Origin: JANRLL01 sp033762715 | Lineage (GTDB): Bacteria; Pseudomonadota; Alphaproteobacteria; Rickettsiales; SXRF01 | DNA: 64,000 bases | Reading direction: 5' to 3' | Assembly (NCBI GenBank): GCA_033762715.1 | Contig: JANRLL010000007.1 | Span: 1 to 64,000 of the forward strand | Notes under the pieces: generated by a model | What the model saw: only the letters and a program-made list of their open reading frames with translations | Told to the model about the DNA's origin: nothing | The model's database searches: none | Program-made: the position numbers and the translations under genes | Shown: positions 26,588-35,031 of the stretch, in pieces | How the letters are laid out: the number at the start of each line of letters is the position of its first letter | Position numbering within the stretch: position 1 is the first letter of the stretch

Positions 26588-27781
26588 ATGCGTATAATCC
26601 TAGCAACCTGGCTAGCGCTTTTTTGCGGTCAGGCGGCCTATGCCGACGATCACCAACAGGTCATTGCCGGTAATCAAGCCTTTGCCCGCGAGCTGTATAA
26701 GCAGCTGCGCGCCAACACCGGTAATATTTTTCTGTCACCCTATAGCGTGAGTACGGCACTTGCCATGACCACGGCAGGTGCACGCAGCAAAACTGAGACG
26801 GAAATGCTGCAAACCTTGCAACAAACGTTGCCAGCCGAACGCTTACATCCTGCCATGGGCAGCGTGATTCAGTCTTTGAATCAGCAATCAACCAAAGGCG
26901 ATTATCAGCTGCAAGTCGCCAATGCGCTATGGGTGCAGCAAGGCGGCAATTTTCTTGAGCCGTTTATGCGCACCAACCAAACCCATTACCGCACGCAGGT
27001 GACGCCGCTTGATTTTATTACGGCGCCGGAACCGTCACGCCAGACCATCAATGATTGGGTAGCGCGGGCTACGCAAGACAAAATCCGTGATCTACTCTCC
27101 ATGGGCACTGTCACCACCGATACGCGGCTGGTGCTGACCAACGCGATTTATTTTAAAGGCTACTGGGAAACCGCCTTCACCGCGAGCGCTACCAGCGACA
27201 TGCCGTTTAAGGTTGGGCAGGCGCAGACCATGCCGGTTGCCACCATGCATATGACCAAGCCGTTTGCTTACGGCGACACTGAGCTCTATCAGCTGCTCGC
27301 TTTACCTTATAGAGGCGGCGATTTATCCATGATCATCATCTTGCCCAGAGAAGGCAAAAGCATGGCCGATATTGAATCGGCTTTGACCATGCCGGACTTT
27401 ACGCAACGCCTCAACCAGCTGTCCGCGCGTGAGGTGCAGCTTGCTTTGCCTAAATTCCGAATCAGTTCGGGCTTTTCGCTCAAATCGGCGCTAGAAGCGA
27501 TGGGCATGCGCACGTCATTTACCCCGCAAGCCGATTTTTCCGGCATTAACGGCCAGCCCAATTATTTTATTTCAGACGTGGTGCATAAGGCCTTTGTCGA
27601 GGTAGACGAACAAGGCACCGAAGCGGCTGCGGCAACCGGTGTGGTGATGCGTGCAACTAGCGCTGCCATGCCAACGAGTCCCGTTCCCTTTATTGTCGAT
27701 CACCCGTTTTTGCTCATCATTCGTGATCAAAAAACGGGTCTATGGCTCTTTATGGGGCGGGTCGACAACCCAACCGCGTGA
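26588..27781 (+). CDS. Secreted serpin (serine protease inhibitor)
   Basis: A 397-residue serpin with a signal peptide (MRIILATWLALFCGQAAYA). The fold markers are clear: NIFLSPYSVSTALAMTTAGA, LVLTNAIYFKGYWETAF, LLALPYRGGDLSMIIILP, VVHKAFVEVDEQGTEAAAATG (hinge) and the C-terminal signature HPFLLIIRDQKTGLWLFMGRV. Aligning the hinge Gly343 to P15 puts the scissile bond at Thr357-Ser358, pointing to an elastase- or subtilisin-like target. The intact Ala-rich hinge argues that it is inhibitory. The start has a very strong AAGGAGGAG. Serpins are sporadic in bacteria. Confidence 0.95.
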   Translation: MRIILATWLALFCGQAAYADDHQQVIAGNQAFARELYKQLRANTGNIFLSPYSVSTALAMTTAGARSKTETEMLQTLQQTLPAERLHPAMGSVIQSLNQQSTKGDYQLQVANALWVQQGGNFLEPFMRTNQTHYRTQVTPLDFITAPEPSRQTINDWVARATQDKIRDLLSMGTVTTDTRLVLTNAIYFKGYWETAFTASATSDMPFKVGQAQTMPVATMHMTKPFAYGDTELYQLLALPYRGGDLSMIIILPREGKSMADIESALTMPDFTQRLNQLSAREVQLALPKFRISSGFSLKSALEAMGMRTSFTPQADFSGINGQPNYFISDVVHKAFVEVDEQGTEAAAATGVVMRATSAAMPTSPVPFIVDHPFLLIIRDQKTGLWLFMGRVDNPTA

Positions 27782-27902
27782 CATTCACATCATACCTTGC
27801 TGTAAAGCCCGTTTTGCTGCGCTTCGCTGCTCACGTACTTTGTATACGTTCCGCTGCAATGCTCGCAAAACGAACTTTTCGCTAGCGGTCTGATGTGAAT
27901 GT
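27781..27902. repeat. Inverted-repeat element 2 (122 bp) with shared core
   Basis: Perfect 12-base outer arms ACATTCACATCA (27781-27792) and TGATGTGAATGT (27891-27902). A nested pair CGTTTTGC/GCAAAACG lies inside, and the centre carries GCTCACGTACTTTGTATACG, the core shared with the elements at 12499 and 39253. The first arm starts at the last base of the serpin stop codon, and the element fills the gap before the convergent maiA. It could act as a two-way terminator or be a dispersed repeat. Confidence 0.8.
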
Positions 27903-27923
27903 TAAGGCAACGAATTAAGTAAC

Positions 27924-28574
27924 TTAAGCAACGGTTGAGATGAAATCCGGCTGATTTTCCGGACGTGCTTGTATGAAAGCGGGATGAGCCGCGCAACGAT
28001 CACCAATGCTGGTAATATGGGGGAAGGCGCGTAAGTCGCAGCCAAAACGCCGCGCATTATAAATCTGCGGCACTAAGCAGCAATCAGCCAGCCCTGGCTG
28101 TGACCCGTGGCAGAAACTGCCCGTATAAGAGCTGTTCGACAGCATCGCTTCGACAGCCTCAAAACCCCTGTGGATCCAATGGCGAATCCACTCATTTTTC
28201 TGCTCGTCGGTGATGCCTAATTTATCTTGCAGATAGCGTGTAGGCCCTAGATTGCCCAGTGGCGCAATGTCACAAGCAACCGCCAATGCTAATGCCCTGA
28301 CACGCGCGCGCTCTTCAGGCGAGGTCGGCAATAGTGCCGGTGATGGATATTTTTCTTCCAAATATTCCATGATGGCTAGCGATTGGGTCAATACATGCTC
28401 GCCATCGATCAAGGTTGGCACCCGCATTTCTGGATTCAAAGCGCGGTATTGCGGCGTGCGCTGTTCTGTTTTCAGCAGATTGACCGGAATAAGATCGGGC
28501 GTCAGGTTTTTAAGCGCCAACGCAATACGCACGCGGTACGAGGTGGAAGAGCGATAATAGCCGTATAGTTTCAT
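27924..28574 (-). CDS. maiA: Maleylacetoacetate isomerase (zeta-class glutathione transferase)
   Basis: Converts maleylacetoacetate to fumarylacetoacetate using glutathione. The 216-residue protein has the zeta-class N-terminal motif SSTSYRVRIALALK (9-22), with the active Ser, VPTLIDGEHVLTQSLAIMEYLEE (glutathione site) and an all-helical C-terminal domain with GLADCCLVPQIYNARRF. The ATG overlaps the stop of fahA by 4 bases. Last gene of the hmgA-fahA-maiA operon. Confidence 0.93.
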   Translation of the reverse strand: MKLYGYYRSSTSYRVRIALALKNLTPDLIPVNLLKTEQRTPQYRALNPEMRVPTLIDGEHVLTQSLAIMEYLEEKYPSPALLPTSPEERARVRALALAVACDIAPLGNLGPTRYLQDKLGITDEQKNEWIRHWIHRGFEAVEAMLSNSSYTGSFCHGSQPGLADCCLVPQIYNARRFGCDLRAFPHITSIGDRCAAHPAFIQARPENQPDFISTVA

Positions 28575-29566
28575 GCGCGTGCTTTATAGTCGTAGGGAAT
28601 GATTTTTTGATCAATGGCACCGAAAATAGATTGTCCCGTTATATCCAACATTTCAATGCGCACCTGGTCGCCAAATTTCATAAACGGCGTAATCGATTCG
28701 CCCTTCTCTAATTTTTCCAACGTGCGTTTTTCGACAATGCAGGAAGATCCCACCGAGCGATCTTTGTTAGACACAGTGCCCGAGCCAATGATGGTGCCCG
28801 CACGCAAGAAGCGTGTTTTAGCGGCATGCGCAACCAGTGTGGGGAAGTTAAACACCATATCCACACCGGCATTAGGCTTGCCAAAAATCTTGCCATTGTA
28901 ATGAGTGACCAGGGGCAGATGCAGCTTGCCGTCCTGCCAGGCATTGCCCAGCGTTTGCGGCGTCACCGCAACGGGTGAGAAGGCGCTGGCGGGTTTGGCA
29001 TTTAAAAAGCCAAAGCCTTTGGTCAGTTCGTTCATAGCGAGGTAGCGCAGGCTGACATCATTCACCAACACCACCAGTTTAATATGATGCGCCGCATCGT
29101 CCGGCGTGACACCCATCGGCACATCATCGGTGATGACCGCGATCTCGGCTTCAAAATCAATGCCGTGTGCTTCATCGGGAAGCGGCACATCGTCGCCGGC
29201 ACCCAACATCACATCAGAGGCACCTTGATACATGAGCGGATCGGTCCAAAAGCTCGCGGGCATATCGACCCCGCGCGATTTGCGCACCAGCTCCACATGA
29301 TTCACATAGGCCGATGCATCGAGCCATTGGTAAGCGCGCGGCAAGGGGGCGGCGATGGTCTTTTCATCAAAGGCGAAAGCATTAGAAATTTTACCCTGAT
29401 TTAATTGCTCATAGGTGGCTTGCAATTTGCTTTCCACATGGCCCCAGTTATCAAGCGCGGCTTGCAGGGTCGGGGCAATGGCAGCAACACTGACAGCTTG
29501 TTTTAAGTCAGCGCTGACCACCACTAGATTGCCATCACGGCCGCTTTTAAGAGACGCTAGTTTCAT
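28571..29566 (-). CDS. fahA: Fumarylacetoacetase
   Basis: Cleaves fumarylacetoacetate to fumarate and acetoacetate, ending tyrosine degradation. The 331-residue protein starts MKLASLKSGRDGNLVVV and has an FAH domain with EIAVITDDVP (metal-binding acidic residues), GFGFLNAKPASAFSP and GSGTVSNKD. This is the shorter bacterial form, not the ~420-residue eukaryotic one. It overlaps hmgA and maiA by 4 bases each, a tight operon. Confidence 0.92.
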   Translation of the reverse strand: MKLASLKSGRDGNLVVVSADLKQAVSVAAIAPTLQAALDNWGHVESKLQATYEQLNQGKISNAFAFDEKTIAAPLPRAYQWLDASAYVNHVELVRKSRGVDMPASFWTDPLMYQGASDVMLGAGDDVPLPDEAHGIDFEAEIAVITDDVPMGVTPDDAAHHIKLVVLVNDVSLRYLAMNELTKGFGFLNAKPASAFSPVAVTPQTLGNAWQDGKLHLPLVTHYNGKIFGKPNAGVDMVFNFPTLVAHAAKTRFLRAGTIIGSGTVSNKDRSVGSSCIVEKRTLEKLEKGESITPFMKFGDQVRIEMLDITGQSIFGAIDQKIIPYDYKARA

Positions 29567-30690
29567 GAAGATTCTTTCCAGCTATCGACATAGTCTTTCC
29601 ATTCCACCTGATGCATCGTGTCGGAAATATTCACCGCATCGCGCGTGTCGATCATGACGGCAACCTCATCGGTTTCTTTGCGTGTATGGGTTGCACCCGC
29701 CTTGAAGGCTTTGGGGTGCGGGCCATGCGCAAAGCCGGCCGGATGCAGCGATAGCATGCCGGGATGGATATTATCGCGGCTGAAGAAACTACCCATATGA
29801 TAGAAAATAATTTCATCATAATCGTTATTGGAATGGAAGAAAGGCACTTTCAGTGCGCCAGGATCGGTTTCAATCGGGCGTGGCGCAAAAGTGCAGACCA
29901 CAAAACGCTGCGCCAAAAACGTCGTATGCGCTGAGGGCGGCAGATGATAGCGATGGCTCATCAGCGGGCGAATATCGCGCCAATTGACGCGCACCGGCAG
30001 ATTGTCGCCACGCCAGCCCACCGCATCAAGCGGGTTGAAGGGGAAGGTAACAGTGGAGAAGCGGTCATGGCGCTTGATAGTGATTTTCCAGCTGGTTTCA
30101 CCTTGTTGCGCTTTGAACGCTTCGTCGATAGCGGGCACATCCAAAATCGCCGGATCGAAAATGGCGCCTTCGCCTACCATGCCTTTATCGGGCATACGGT
30201 AGCCGTCATTGGTGGCTTCAATCATGAGAAAACTGGCCGCACCTTTACACTCCACGCGCCAGCGCGAACCGCGCGGCAGCACAATATAGTCGCCCTCGCG
30301 AAAGGTGAGATGGCCGAAATCGCAAAATAAATCCCCTTCGCCGCTATGCACAAACAGCAATTCGTCGCCGTCAGCATTGCAGACCAGATGATCCATGGCG
30401 CCTTCCGTACGCCACAGGCGCATTTTCATAAAGGCGTTCGACAGCAGCAATTCCGCGCGCCAGGGCGAGCCGAACACATGCTCCAAAGCGGCCAAATCAA
30501 AGGCGCGTGGCTTTAAATCACCGTCCCATTGGCTCCAGGCCGTGGGTGGATGGGTATGGTAAATATGGCTGACTGGGCCAAAAAATCCTTCGCGCCCAAA
30601 CTCACGCTCATAGGTGCCGTTTGGGAGGTCGCAATGGGGCTGACGCGAAGCCTGGCCTTCAATACGGGGAAATTGGAACCAGCGTTTCAT
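29563..30690 (-). CDS. hmgA: Homogentisate 1,2-dioxygenase
   Basis: Opens the homogentisate ring to maleylacetoacetate. From ATG 30690 (MKRWFQFPRIEG) it is 375 residues, with an N-terminal cupin (DELLFVHSGEGDLFCDFGHLTFREGDYIVLPRG) and the Fe-binding C-terminal part: FFHSNNDYDEIIFYHMG, LHPAGFAHGPHP. An upstream start at 30711 adds seven residues but is less like the family. First of three overlapping genes. Confidence 0.92.
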   Translation of the reverse strand: MKRWFQFPRIEGQASRQPHCDLPNGTYEREFGREGFFGPVSHIYHTHPPTAWSQWDGDLKPRAFDLAALEHVFGSPWRAELLLSNAFMKMRLWRTEGAMDHLVCNADGDELLFVHSGEGDLFCDFGHLTFREGDYIVLPRGSRWRVECKGAASFLMIEATNDGYRMPDKGMVGEGAIFDPAILDVPAIDEAFKAQQGETSWKITIKRHDRFSTVTFPFNPLDAVGWRGDNLPVRVNWRDIRPLMSHRYHLPPSAHTTFLAQRFVVCTFAPRPIETDPGALKVPFFHSNNDYDEIIFYHMGSFFSRDNIHPGMLSLHPAGFAHGPHPKAFKAGATHTRKETDEVAVMIDTRDAVNISDTMHQVEWKDYVDSWKESS

Positions 30691-30774
30691 ATTGATATAC
30701 CTGAAATACACCGTGAAAATTTATATGAGACATGCTATTAGCAATAACACTAAAAATCAAGATATGGAGTCATT

Positions 30775-31284
30775 ATGCGTATTACCCTATTGCCTGCGCT
30801 TTTCTTTTTATGCCTTCCTTATGCTTCCCTTGCCAACGATTCATACAACAGCACGTCAAAACAAACCAAACCCTATAAAATGGCGCAGCTCGATGATAGT
30901 TATGATGATAATGAACCCATGCAAGCCTTGCCGCTGGAAGTGCATGAAGTAAATGGTGTTCGCTATGTGACCGGTGGTATTGGCGATGAAGAAATCACCA
31001 TGCTCAAGCAGGTGGAAAATGAATTTAATACGCGCATTTTGCTGTCGTCAAAAAAGGGCGAGTATATCAGCCTCGCGCAGATCCGCATTTTTGATGCCGC
31101 TGGCAACGAAGTCGTAACGGATGGTTTTGCTGGCCCTTATTTTTATGCAAGCCTGCCACCTGGTAAATATAGCGTCGATGTATTGACCATGAAAGGCTAT
31201 ACCGGACATGGCACCTTCACCGCGCCTAAAACCGGTTTTGTAAAACCTGTTTTACGCTTTGGCCCAGACGTTAAGTCGAACTAA
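30775..31284 (+). CDS. Periplasmic protein of unknown function with beta-sandwich-like domain
   Basis: A 169-residue protein with a signal peptide (MRITLLPALFFLCLPYASLA). The mature part begins acidic and low-complexity (SYDDNEPMQ), then has NGVRYVTGGIGDEEITMLKQVENEFNTRILLSSKKGEY and a C-terminal beta-rich stretch (FDAAGNEVVTDG, YFYASLPPGKYSVDVLTMKGYTG) like the carboxypeptidase-regulatory/SpaA fold. TATGGAG precedes the ATG. Its stop overlaps the convergent Rieske gene. Not recognised. Confidence 0.7.
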   Translation: MRITLLPALFFLCLPYASLANDSYNSTSKQTKPYKMAQLDDSYDDNEPMQALPLEVHEVNGVRYVTGGIGDEEITMLKQVENEFNTRILLSSKKGEYISLAQIRIFDAAGNEVVTDGFAGPYFYASLPPGKYSVDVLTMKGYTGHGTFTAPKTGFVKPVLRFGPDVKSN

Positions 31285-32333
31285 CTTTTCCAACGCAAGA
31301 TTTTTTCCGGCACGCGATTTTCGAATGGCGTGCCGTTTTCTTGTGCGCTCAGGAAATCTTTTTTCAGTTTGAAATACCAGAGCGCTTGCTGGTCGGCATC
31401 GCCCAAAAGCATCAGGCTGGGATGATCGGATGACAGGCCTTCTTGCTGCTTTTTCACAATCTCTAAATCCTGGCGGATAAAGGCTTTGCCGAAAGGCAAC
31501 ACCAGCGGGTAGAGCCATTTAGTAAGCGGCAGATTGCTGTAAAAGAACTGATGCAATTGCGTGCGTGAATGATCGATAGGTGTAAGCGCGGTCAGCAACA
31601 CAATATAGCCGCCATCGGTGCTGATAAATTCGGTGCGCAAGGAAGGCAGCGAAAAGCTGATTTCGGTTTTGAGATTGGTGAGCCCCAAAATTTTATAGGC
31701 ACGTGAATTAGACGATGGCTTATGCGCCACCATTTTAAAACCGAGCGGCGTTGGCGCGAATTTCTTTTCTTTTACATGCATGGAACGGGCTGAGCGCCAC
31801 CACCAGGAAGCATGCACAAACGGCCCGTGCGATGGGTCCATCAGCCCAATCACCGCATGGTCGATATTGCAGGGAAACAGCACCGATTCGACATGGCGGT
31901 AGCCGCCGATAATAGGCGCGGGGGAGGCTGGAATATCGGGTAATTGCTCAGGCACACGCGTTTTAGGCGCCGGTATATAAACCCAGATCAGCCCGTCTTG
32001 TTCACGGCAGGGAAAGGCGGCGGCTTTGATGCGCGAAATATCGACGTTATCCTCAGGCGTGAGTGAAGGAATGCTCGTGCATTTGCCTTCGCAGTTGAAT
32101 TTCCAGCCATGATAGCAGCACTCGATTTCCTTGCCGTCGAAGCGGCCATAGCGCAGGGGAATACCGCGATGCGGGCAGAAATCGCGTAGCGCAAATACAG
32201 CATCTTCATTAGTGCGGCCAAGTAGAACCTGTTGACCTAATATGGTTTTTGCCAGCGTTTCACCGCGCGCTATCTGGCTGCTTGCCGCAGCTACATACCA
32301 AATATGATAAATAAGATCAGTGGATTCACTCAT
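31281..32333 (-). CDS. Rieske non-heme iron oxygenase
   Basis: Terminal oxygenase-like protein of 350 residues. An N-terminal Rieske [2Fe-2S] domain has Cys53-Pro-His55 and Cys72-x2-His75 (FCPHRG...CCYHGWKF). The catalytic domain has DPSHGPFVH, giving iron ligands His169 and His174 with Asp166 bridging. Such enzymes hydroxylate or demethylate rings using an outside reductase, which is not here. The substrate is unknown. It is the last gene of a leftward set with thyX and a 137-residue unknown, whose stop it overlaps by one base. Confidence 0.88.
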   Translation of the reverse strand: MSESTDLIYHIWYVAAASSQIARGETLAKTILGQQVLLGRTNEDAVFALRDFCPHRGIPLRYGRFDGKEIECCYHGWKFNCEGKCTSIPSLTPEDNVDISRIKAAAFPCREQDGLIWVYIPAPKTRVPEQLPDIPASPAPIIGGYRHVESVLFPCNIDHAVIGLMDPSHGPFVHASWWWRSARSMHVKEKKFAPTPLGFKMVAHKPSSNSRAYKILGLTNLKTEISFSLPSLRTEFISTDGGYIVLLTALTPIDHSRTQLHQFFYSNLPLTKWLYPLVLPFGKAFIRQDLEIVKKQQEGLSSDHPSLMLLGDADQQALWYFKLKKDFLSAQENGTPFENRVPEKILRWKS

Positions 32334-32746
32334 TATTTTTTCTCTCGTGCTTCTTTGTGAAGATGCCCAATAGGTACTGTGGGATTGGCAATGATATACT
32401 CAGGTAGGCGCTTCATAAAGTTGGTTGCCATCTGTTTGGATTCAGGATCGGCATCGGATGCCATCCAGCGTGCATAGGCTGTTTCAAGATCCGTATAGCA
32501 AAAGTCAAATACCCTGCTTGCCATGCGATATATATTTTTTGGATGAAGGGTGTAACGTGTCACATTATCGGGATCTGTGATACGTACAAAATCAGCGCCT
32601 CCTACTCCTAATGCTTCAGCGCCTCCCCAGCTCGCAAAATACTCTTCATTAAACACAGGACCTAAGCTGCCGTCTGGATAGAGCAAGACTGGATACTCAA
32701 ACCCATGCCTTGAAAAATCGATGGTTTGATGTTGTGTCTTGCTCAT
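32333..32746 (-). CDS. Unknown 137-residue protein between thyX and the Rieske gene
   Basis: Soluble, without signal peptide or membrane helix. Visible blocks: FEYPVLLYPDGSLGPVFNEEY, RYTLHPKNIYRMASRVFDFCYTD and a C-terminal MKRLPEYIIANPTVPIGH. I do not recognise the family. It overlaps thyX by 4 bases at its start and the Rieske gene by 1 base at its end, so all three are translated as a unit. Confidence 0.6.
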   Translation of the reverse strand: MSKTQHQTIDFSRHGFEYPVLLYPDGSLGPVFNEEYFASWGGAEALGVGGADFVRITDPDNVTRYTLHPKNIYRMASRVFDFCYTDLETAYARWMASDADPESKQMATNFMKRLPEYIIANPTVPIGHLHKEAREKK

Positions 32747-33687
32747 GCGCTGGGTAGTTCAAGCGACTCTGCAAATTCGCGCCATTCACCTTTGCTCATG
32801 CCGCTGGTTTCTTGCGTAACTTTTTCGCCGGCGATCATGCGCTTAATCAAGGAGCGGCCTTTGGCCGATACATTTACCCCGCCCACGCGATAATCGGTGA
32901 AGGCTTGATAGGTCAGCGGCACCCAGGCTTTGAGCATCTCAATCATCACATTGGCATAGGCGCGGATTTCATATTGGGCGTGGCTGTCGGCACGCAGTGC
33001 AAGGAAATGCATCAGATTATGCAGATCGATTTTCCAATACCACTGGGTGTAGTAGTTGAGCGTCAAATTCATGCGCGCCAGTTCGCGGGCAATGCCGTCA
33101 CGCGACTCATCAATCACTTCACCTGCATGGGTGGTGTTCATCAGCTCTTCATAATGGCTATAGACCTGCTCGGAATCGGCTTTCAGCAGCTGCAGTACGC
33201 GCGCGGATTCTTGCGCAGACAAGGTTTGATCGCTGCGGCCCTGGTGATTTTTTTTCGATTGCGGCGCCAGTTGTTCGGCTTGCGGAATATAAAATTCTTT
33301 ATCCAAAATCGAATAGCGCGCGGAATATTCATTCACGTTGGCGGTGCGATGGCGAATCCATTGGCGGGCGATAAAAATCGGCAGCTTGATATGGAATTTG
33401 ATTTCGCACATTTCAAACGGCGTGGTGTGGCGATGGCGCAGCAGGTAGTTGATCAGGCCGGCGTCTTCATTCACTTTTTTGGTACCACGACCATAAGACA
33501 CACGGGCGGCTTGCACCACGGCTGAATCGGTTCCCATATAATCGATCACGCGCACAAACCCATGATCGAGTACTGGCACGGCGGTGTAGAGCATTTCTTC
33601 CAACGCCGGCGCCACATCGCGGCGGGTGCTATTGGCTTGGCCTCGTTGAGCATCGATTTCAGCTTGTTGTTCGGGGGTCAGTGGCAT
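32743..33687 (-). CDS. thyX: FAD-dependent thymidylate synthase
   Basis: Makes dTMP from dUMP with methylene-THF, FAD and NADPH. The 314-residue protein carries the ThyX motif RHRTANVNEYSARYS (112-126). HRHTTPFEMCEIKFHIKLPIFIARQW precedes it, as expected. It is longer than the usual ~220-300 residues through an N-terminal extension and a C-terminal tail. It heads a three-gene operon and lies 65 bases from the divergent ATP-grasp gene. No thyA is visible here. Confidence 0.95.
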   Translation of the reverse strand: MPLTPEQQAEIDAQRGQANSTRRDVAPALEEMLYTAVPVLDHGFVRVIDYMGTDSAVVQAARVSYGRGTKKVNEDAGLINYLLRHRHTTPFEMCEIKFHIKLPIFIARQWIRHRTANVNEYSARYSILDKEFYIPQAEQLAPQSKKNHQGRSDQTLSAQESARVLQLLKADSEQVYSHYEELMNTTHAGEVIDESRDGIARELARMNLTLNYYTQWYWKIDLHNLMHFLALRADSHAQYEIRAYANVMIEMLKAWVPLTYQAFTDYRVGGVNVSAKGRSLIKRMIAGEKVTQETSGMSKGEWREFAESLELPSA

Positions 33688-33752
33688 GAGGGATCCTGGT
33701 TAAAACGATTGTTGGTGGCGCTTAGTTAATTACAGGTTTATTGTGATTGTCT

Positions 33753-34679
33753 ATGAAAATTTGTTTTCTGGTGAAGGCAGCCACGTCGCAGGCTCAAGCA
33801 GAGAATTGCACCTACCTAACACAGGCCGCATCTCACTTAGGCCACGAGGTGTGTTGGGCCGATATTGATGCGCTGCATGCAGTGCAAGGCATGGTGCATG
33901 CGCAGGTTACGTCATGCGGCAACGAGCCGCTGCAATGGCAGATGGCATCGCTTGAAACATTCGATCTAGTGTGGGTGCTGAGCTTTGGCCGGCGCGGTAA
34001 TTTCCTGGATAAAATCCAGCTGCTGCATTTGCTGGCTGAGCGCACACGTGTGGTTAATCACCCTTTGGTGCTGCTTTTCTACCATAGCAAATTATCGCAT
34101 CATGCTCTGGCGCATCGCATGAACTATCCGGAAAGCTATATTGATCACAATGCCGAGCGGCTATGGCAGATTATGCATGAAAAAGGTGGCGACTGGATTA
34201 TCAAACCGACTGGCGATAGCTTGGGACGCGGCGTATTTAAGTTGACGCCAGGGGATGCGAACCGCCGGGTACTGCTCGAAAACCTCACCAAAGATGGAAA
34301 TTACTGTCTGCTCCAGCGTTATATTCCCGAAGTGGCGAAAGGTGAAAAGCGTGTATTGATGGCTGGCGGCGAGGTGATGGGCTTTTATGCCAAACAAGGC
34401 AGCGATCATCGCGGCAATCTGCATCAAGGTGCGGTTGCCCAGTGCTGTGACTTATCGGAAAAAGAGCGGGAAACTTGCGAACGCATAGGCCGGTATCTGC
34501 TTGAAAAAGGTGCGTATTTTGTGGGAATTGACCTCGCTTGGCCCTATGTGCTGGAGTGGAATGTATTAAGCCCAGGGGGGCTGGGCACGCTGGAGCGCTT
34601 GGGTGCTGGAAACCAGGCGGAAGCCGTTGTAAAGAAAGTTCTATCTGCCCCTTCACATTCGCTGGCAAAAGACCTATAA
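33753..34679 (+). CDS. ATP-grasp protein resembling glutathione synthetase
   Basis: A 308-residue protein related to GshB/RimK ligases. An N-terminal Rossmann-like domain (KICFLVKAATSQAQAE, LVWVLSFGRRGNFLDKIQLLH) is followed by the ATP-grasp: DWIIKPTGDSLGRGVF, CLLQRYIPEVAKGEKRVLM, RGNLHQGAVAQCC and VGIDLAWPYVLEWNVLSPGG. True GshB has GNGGxG and NxTSP; the latter is NVLSP here, so amino-acid ligation with another substrate is possible. ATG 33753 is preferred over the TTG two codons earlier. It ends just before ssrA. Confidence 0.75.
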   Translation: MKICFLVKAATSQAQAENCTYLTQAASHLGHEVCWADIDALHAVQGMVHAQVTSCGNEPLQWQMASLETFDLVWVLSFGRRGNFLDKIQLLHLLAERTRVVNHPLVLLFYHSKLSHHALAHRMNYPESYIDHNAERLWQIMHEKGGDWIIKPTGDSLGRGVFKLTPGDANRRVLLENLTKDGNYCLLQRYIPEVAKGEKRVLMAGGEVMGFYAKQGSDHRGNLHQGAVAQCCDLSEKERETCERIGRYLLEKGAYFVGIDLAWPYVLEWNVLSPGGLGTLERLGAGNQAEAVVKKVLSAPSHSLAKDL

Positions 34680-34765
34680 TACTCTTGTTCCTTCGGGAAC
34701 TATGGCGATAAACGTAAGTCAGAATAGACGGATTGGACCCGGGGGCAGTACCCGGCGGCTCCACC

Positions 34766-34876
34766 TAAATTCAGTTGTTTCCATGACATTCTGCTGAATG
34801 TCATATGAAACGAGGCTCAGGGCTGACTCGGCCTGCTGGCTTCGTAGCAATGGATATGAAACGAATGAATTTTGGC
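34766..34876 (+). other. tmRNA intervening segment with perfect hairpin
   Basis: This segment joins the acceptor and tag pieces in the precursor. It holds a 9-bp perfect hairpin ATGACATTC TGCT GAATGTCAT (34783-34804), extended by TTTC/GAAA after one mismatch. A hairpin here could guide the nucleases that free the two pieces. Confidence 0.55.
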
Positions 34877-34962
34877 GGGGCCGACACAGCGCTCGACAAC
34901 CGTGATAAAGGTCTTATTTTTGCCCGCGATGATACTGGCGTAATCAGATCATAAACATAAAT

Positions 34963-35031
34963 GCTAACGACAACGTTGCATTTGTTGCTGCTAACGACAA
35001 CACCGTCGTAGCTGTACGCGCTGCTGCCTAA
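34963..35031 (+). other. tmRNA tag reading frame, 22 residues with ANDN repeated
   Basis: From the GCT resume codon the frame reads ANDNVAFVA then ANDNTVVAVRAAA and TAA (35029-35031). GCTAACGACAAC is repeated exactly at 34963-34974 and 34990-35001. Alphaproteobacterial tags usually have a single AxDN-type start, about 12-15 residues in all, and end LAA or VAA. Resume codon choice follows the family's conserved ANDN start. Confidence 0.88.

Noticed and set aside
32812..33525. 237-codon open frame antisense to thyX
   Set aside because: Covered by thyX with its signature motif; the antisense product has no domain and a composition set by codon bias.
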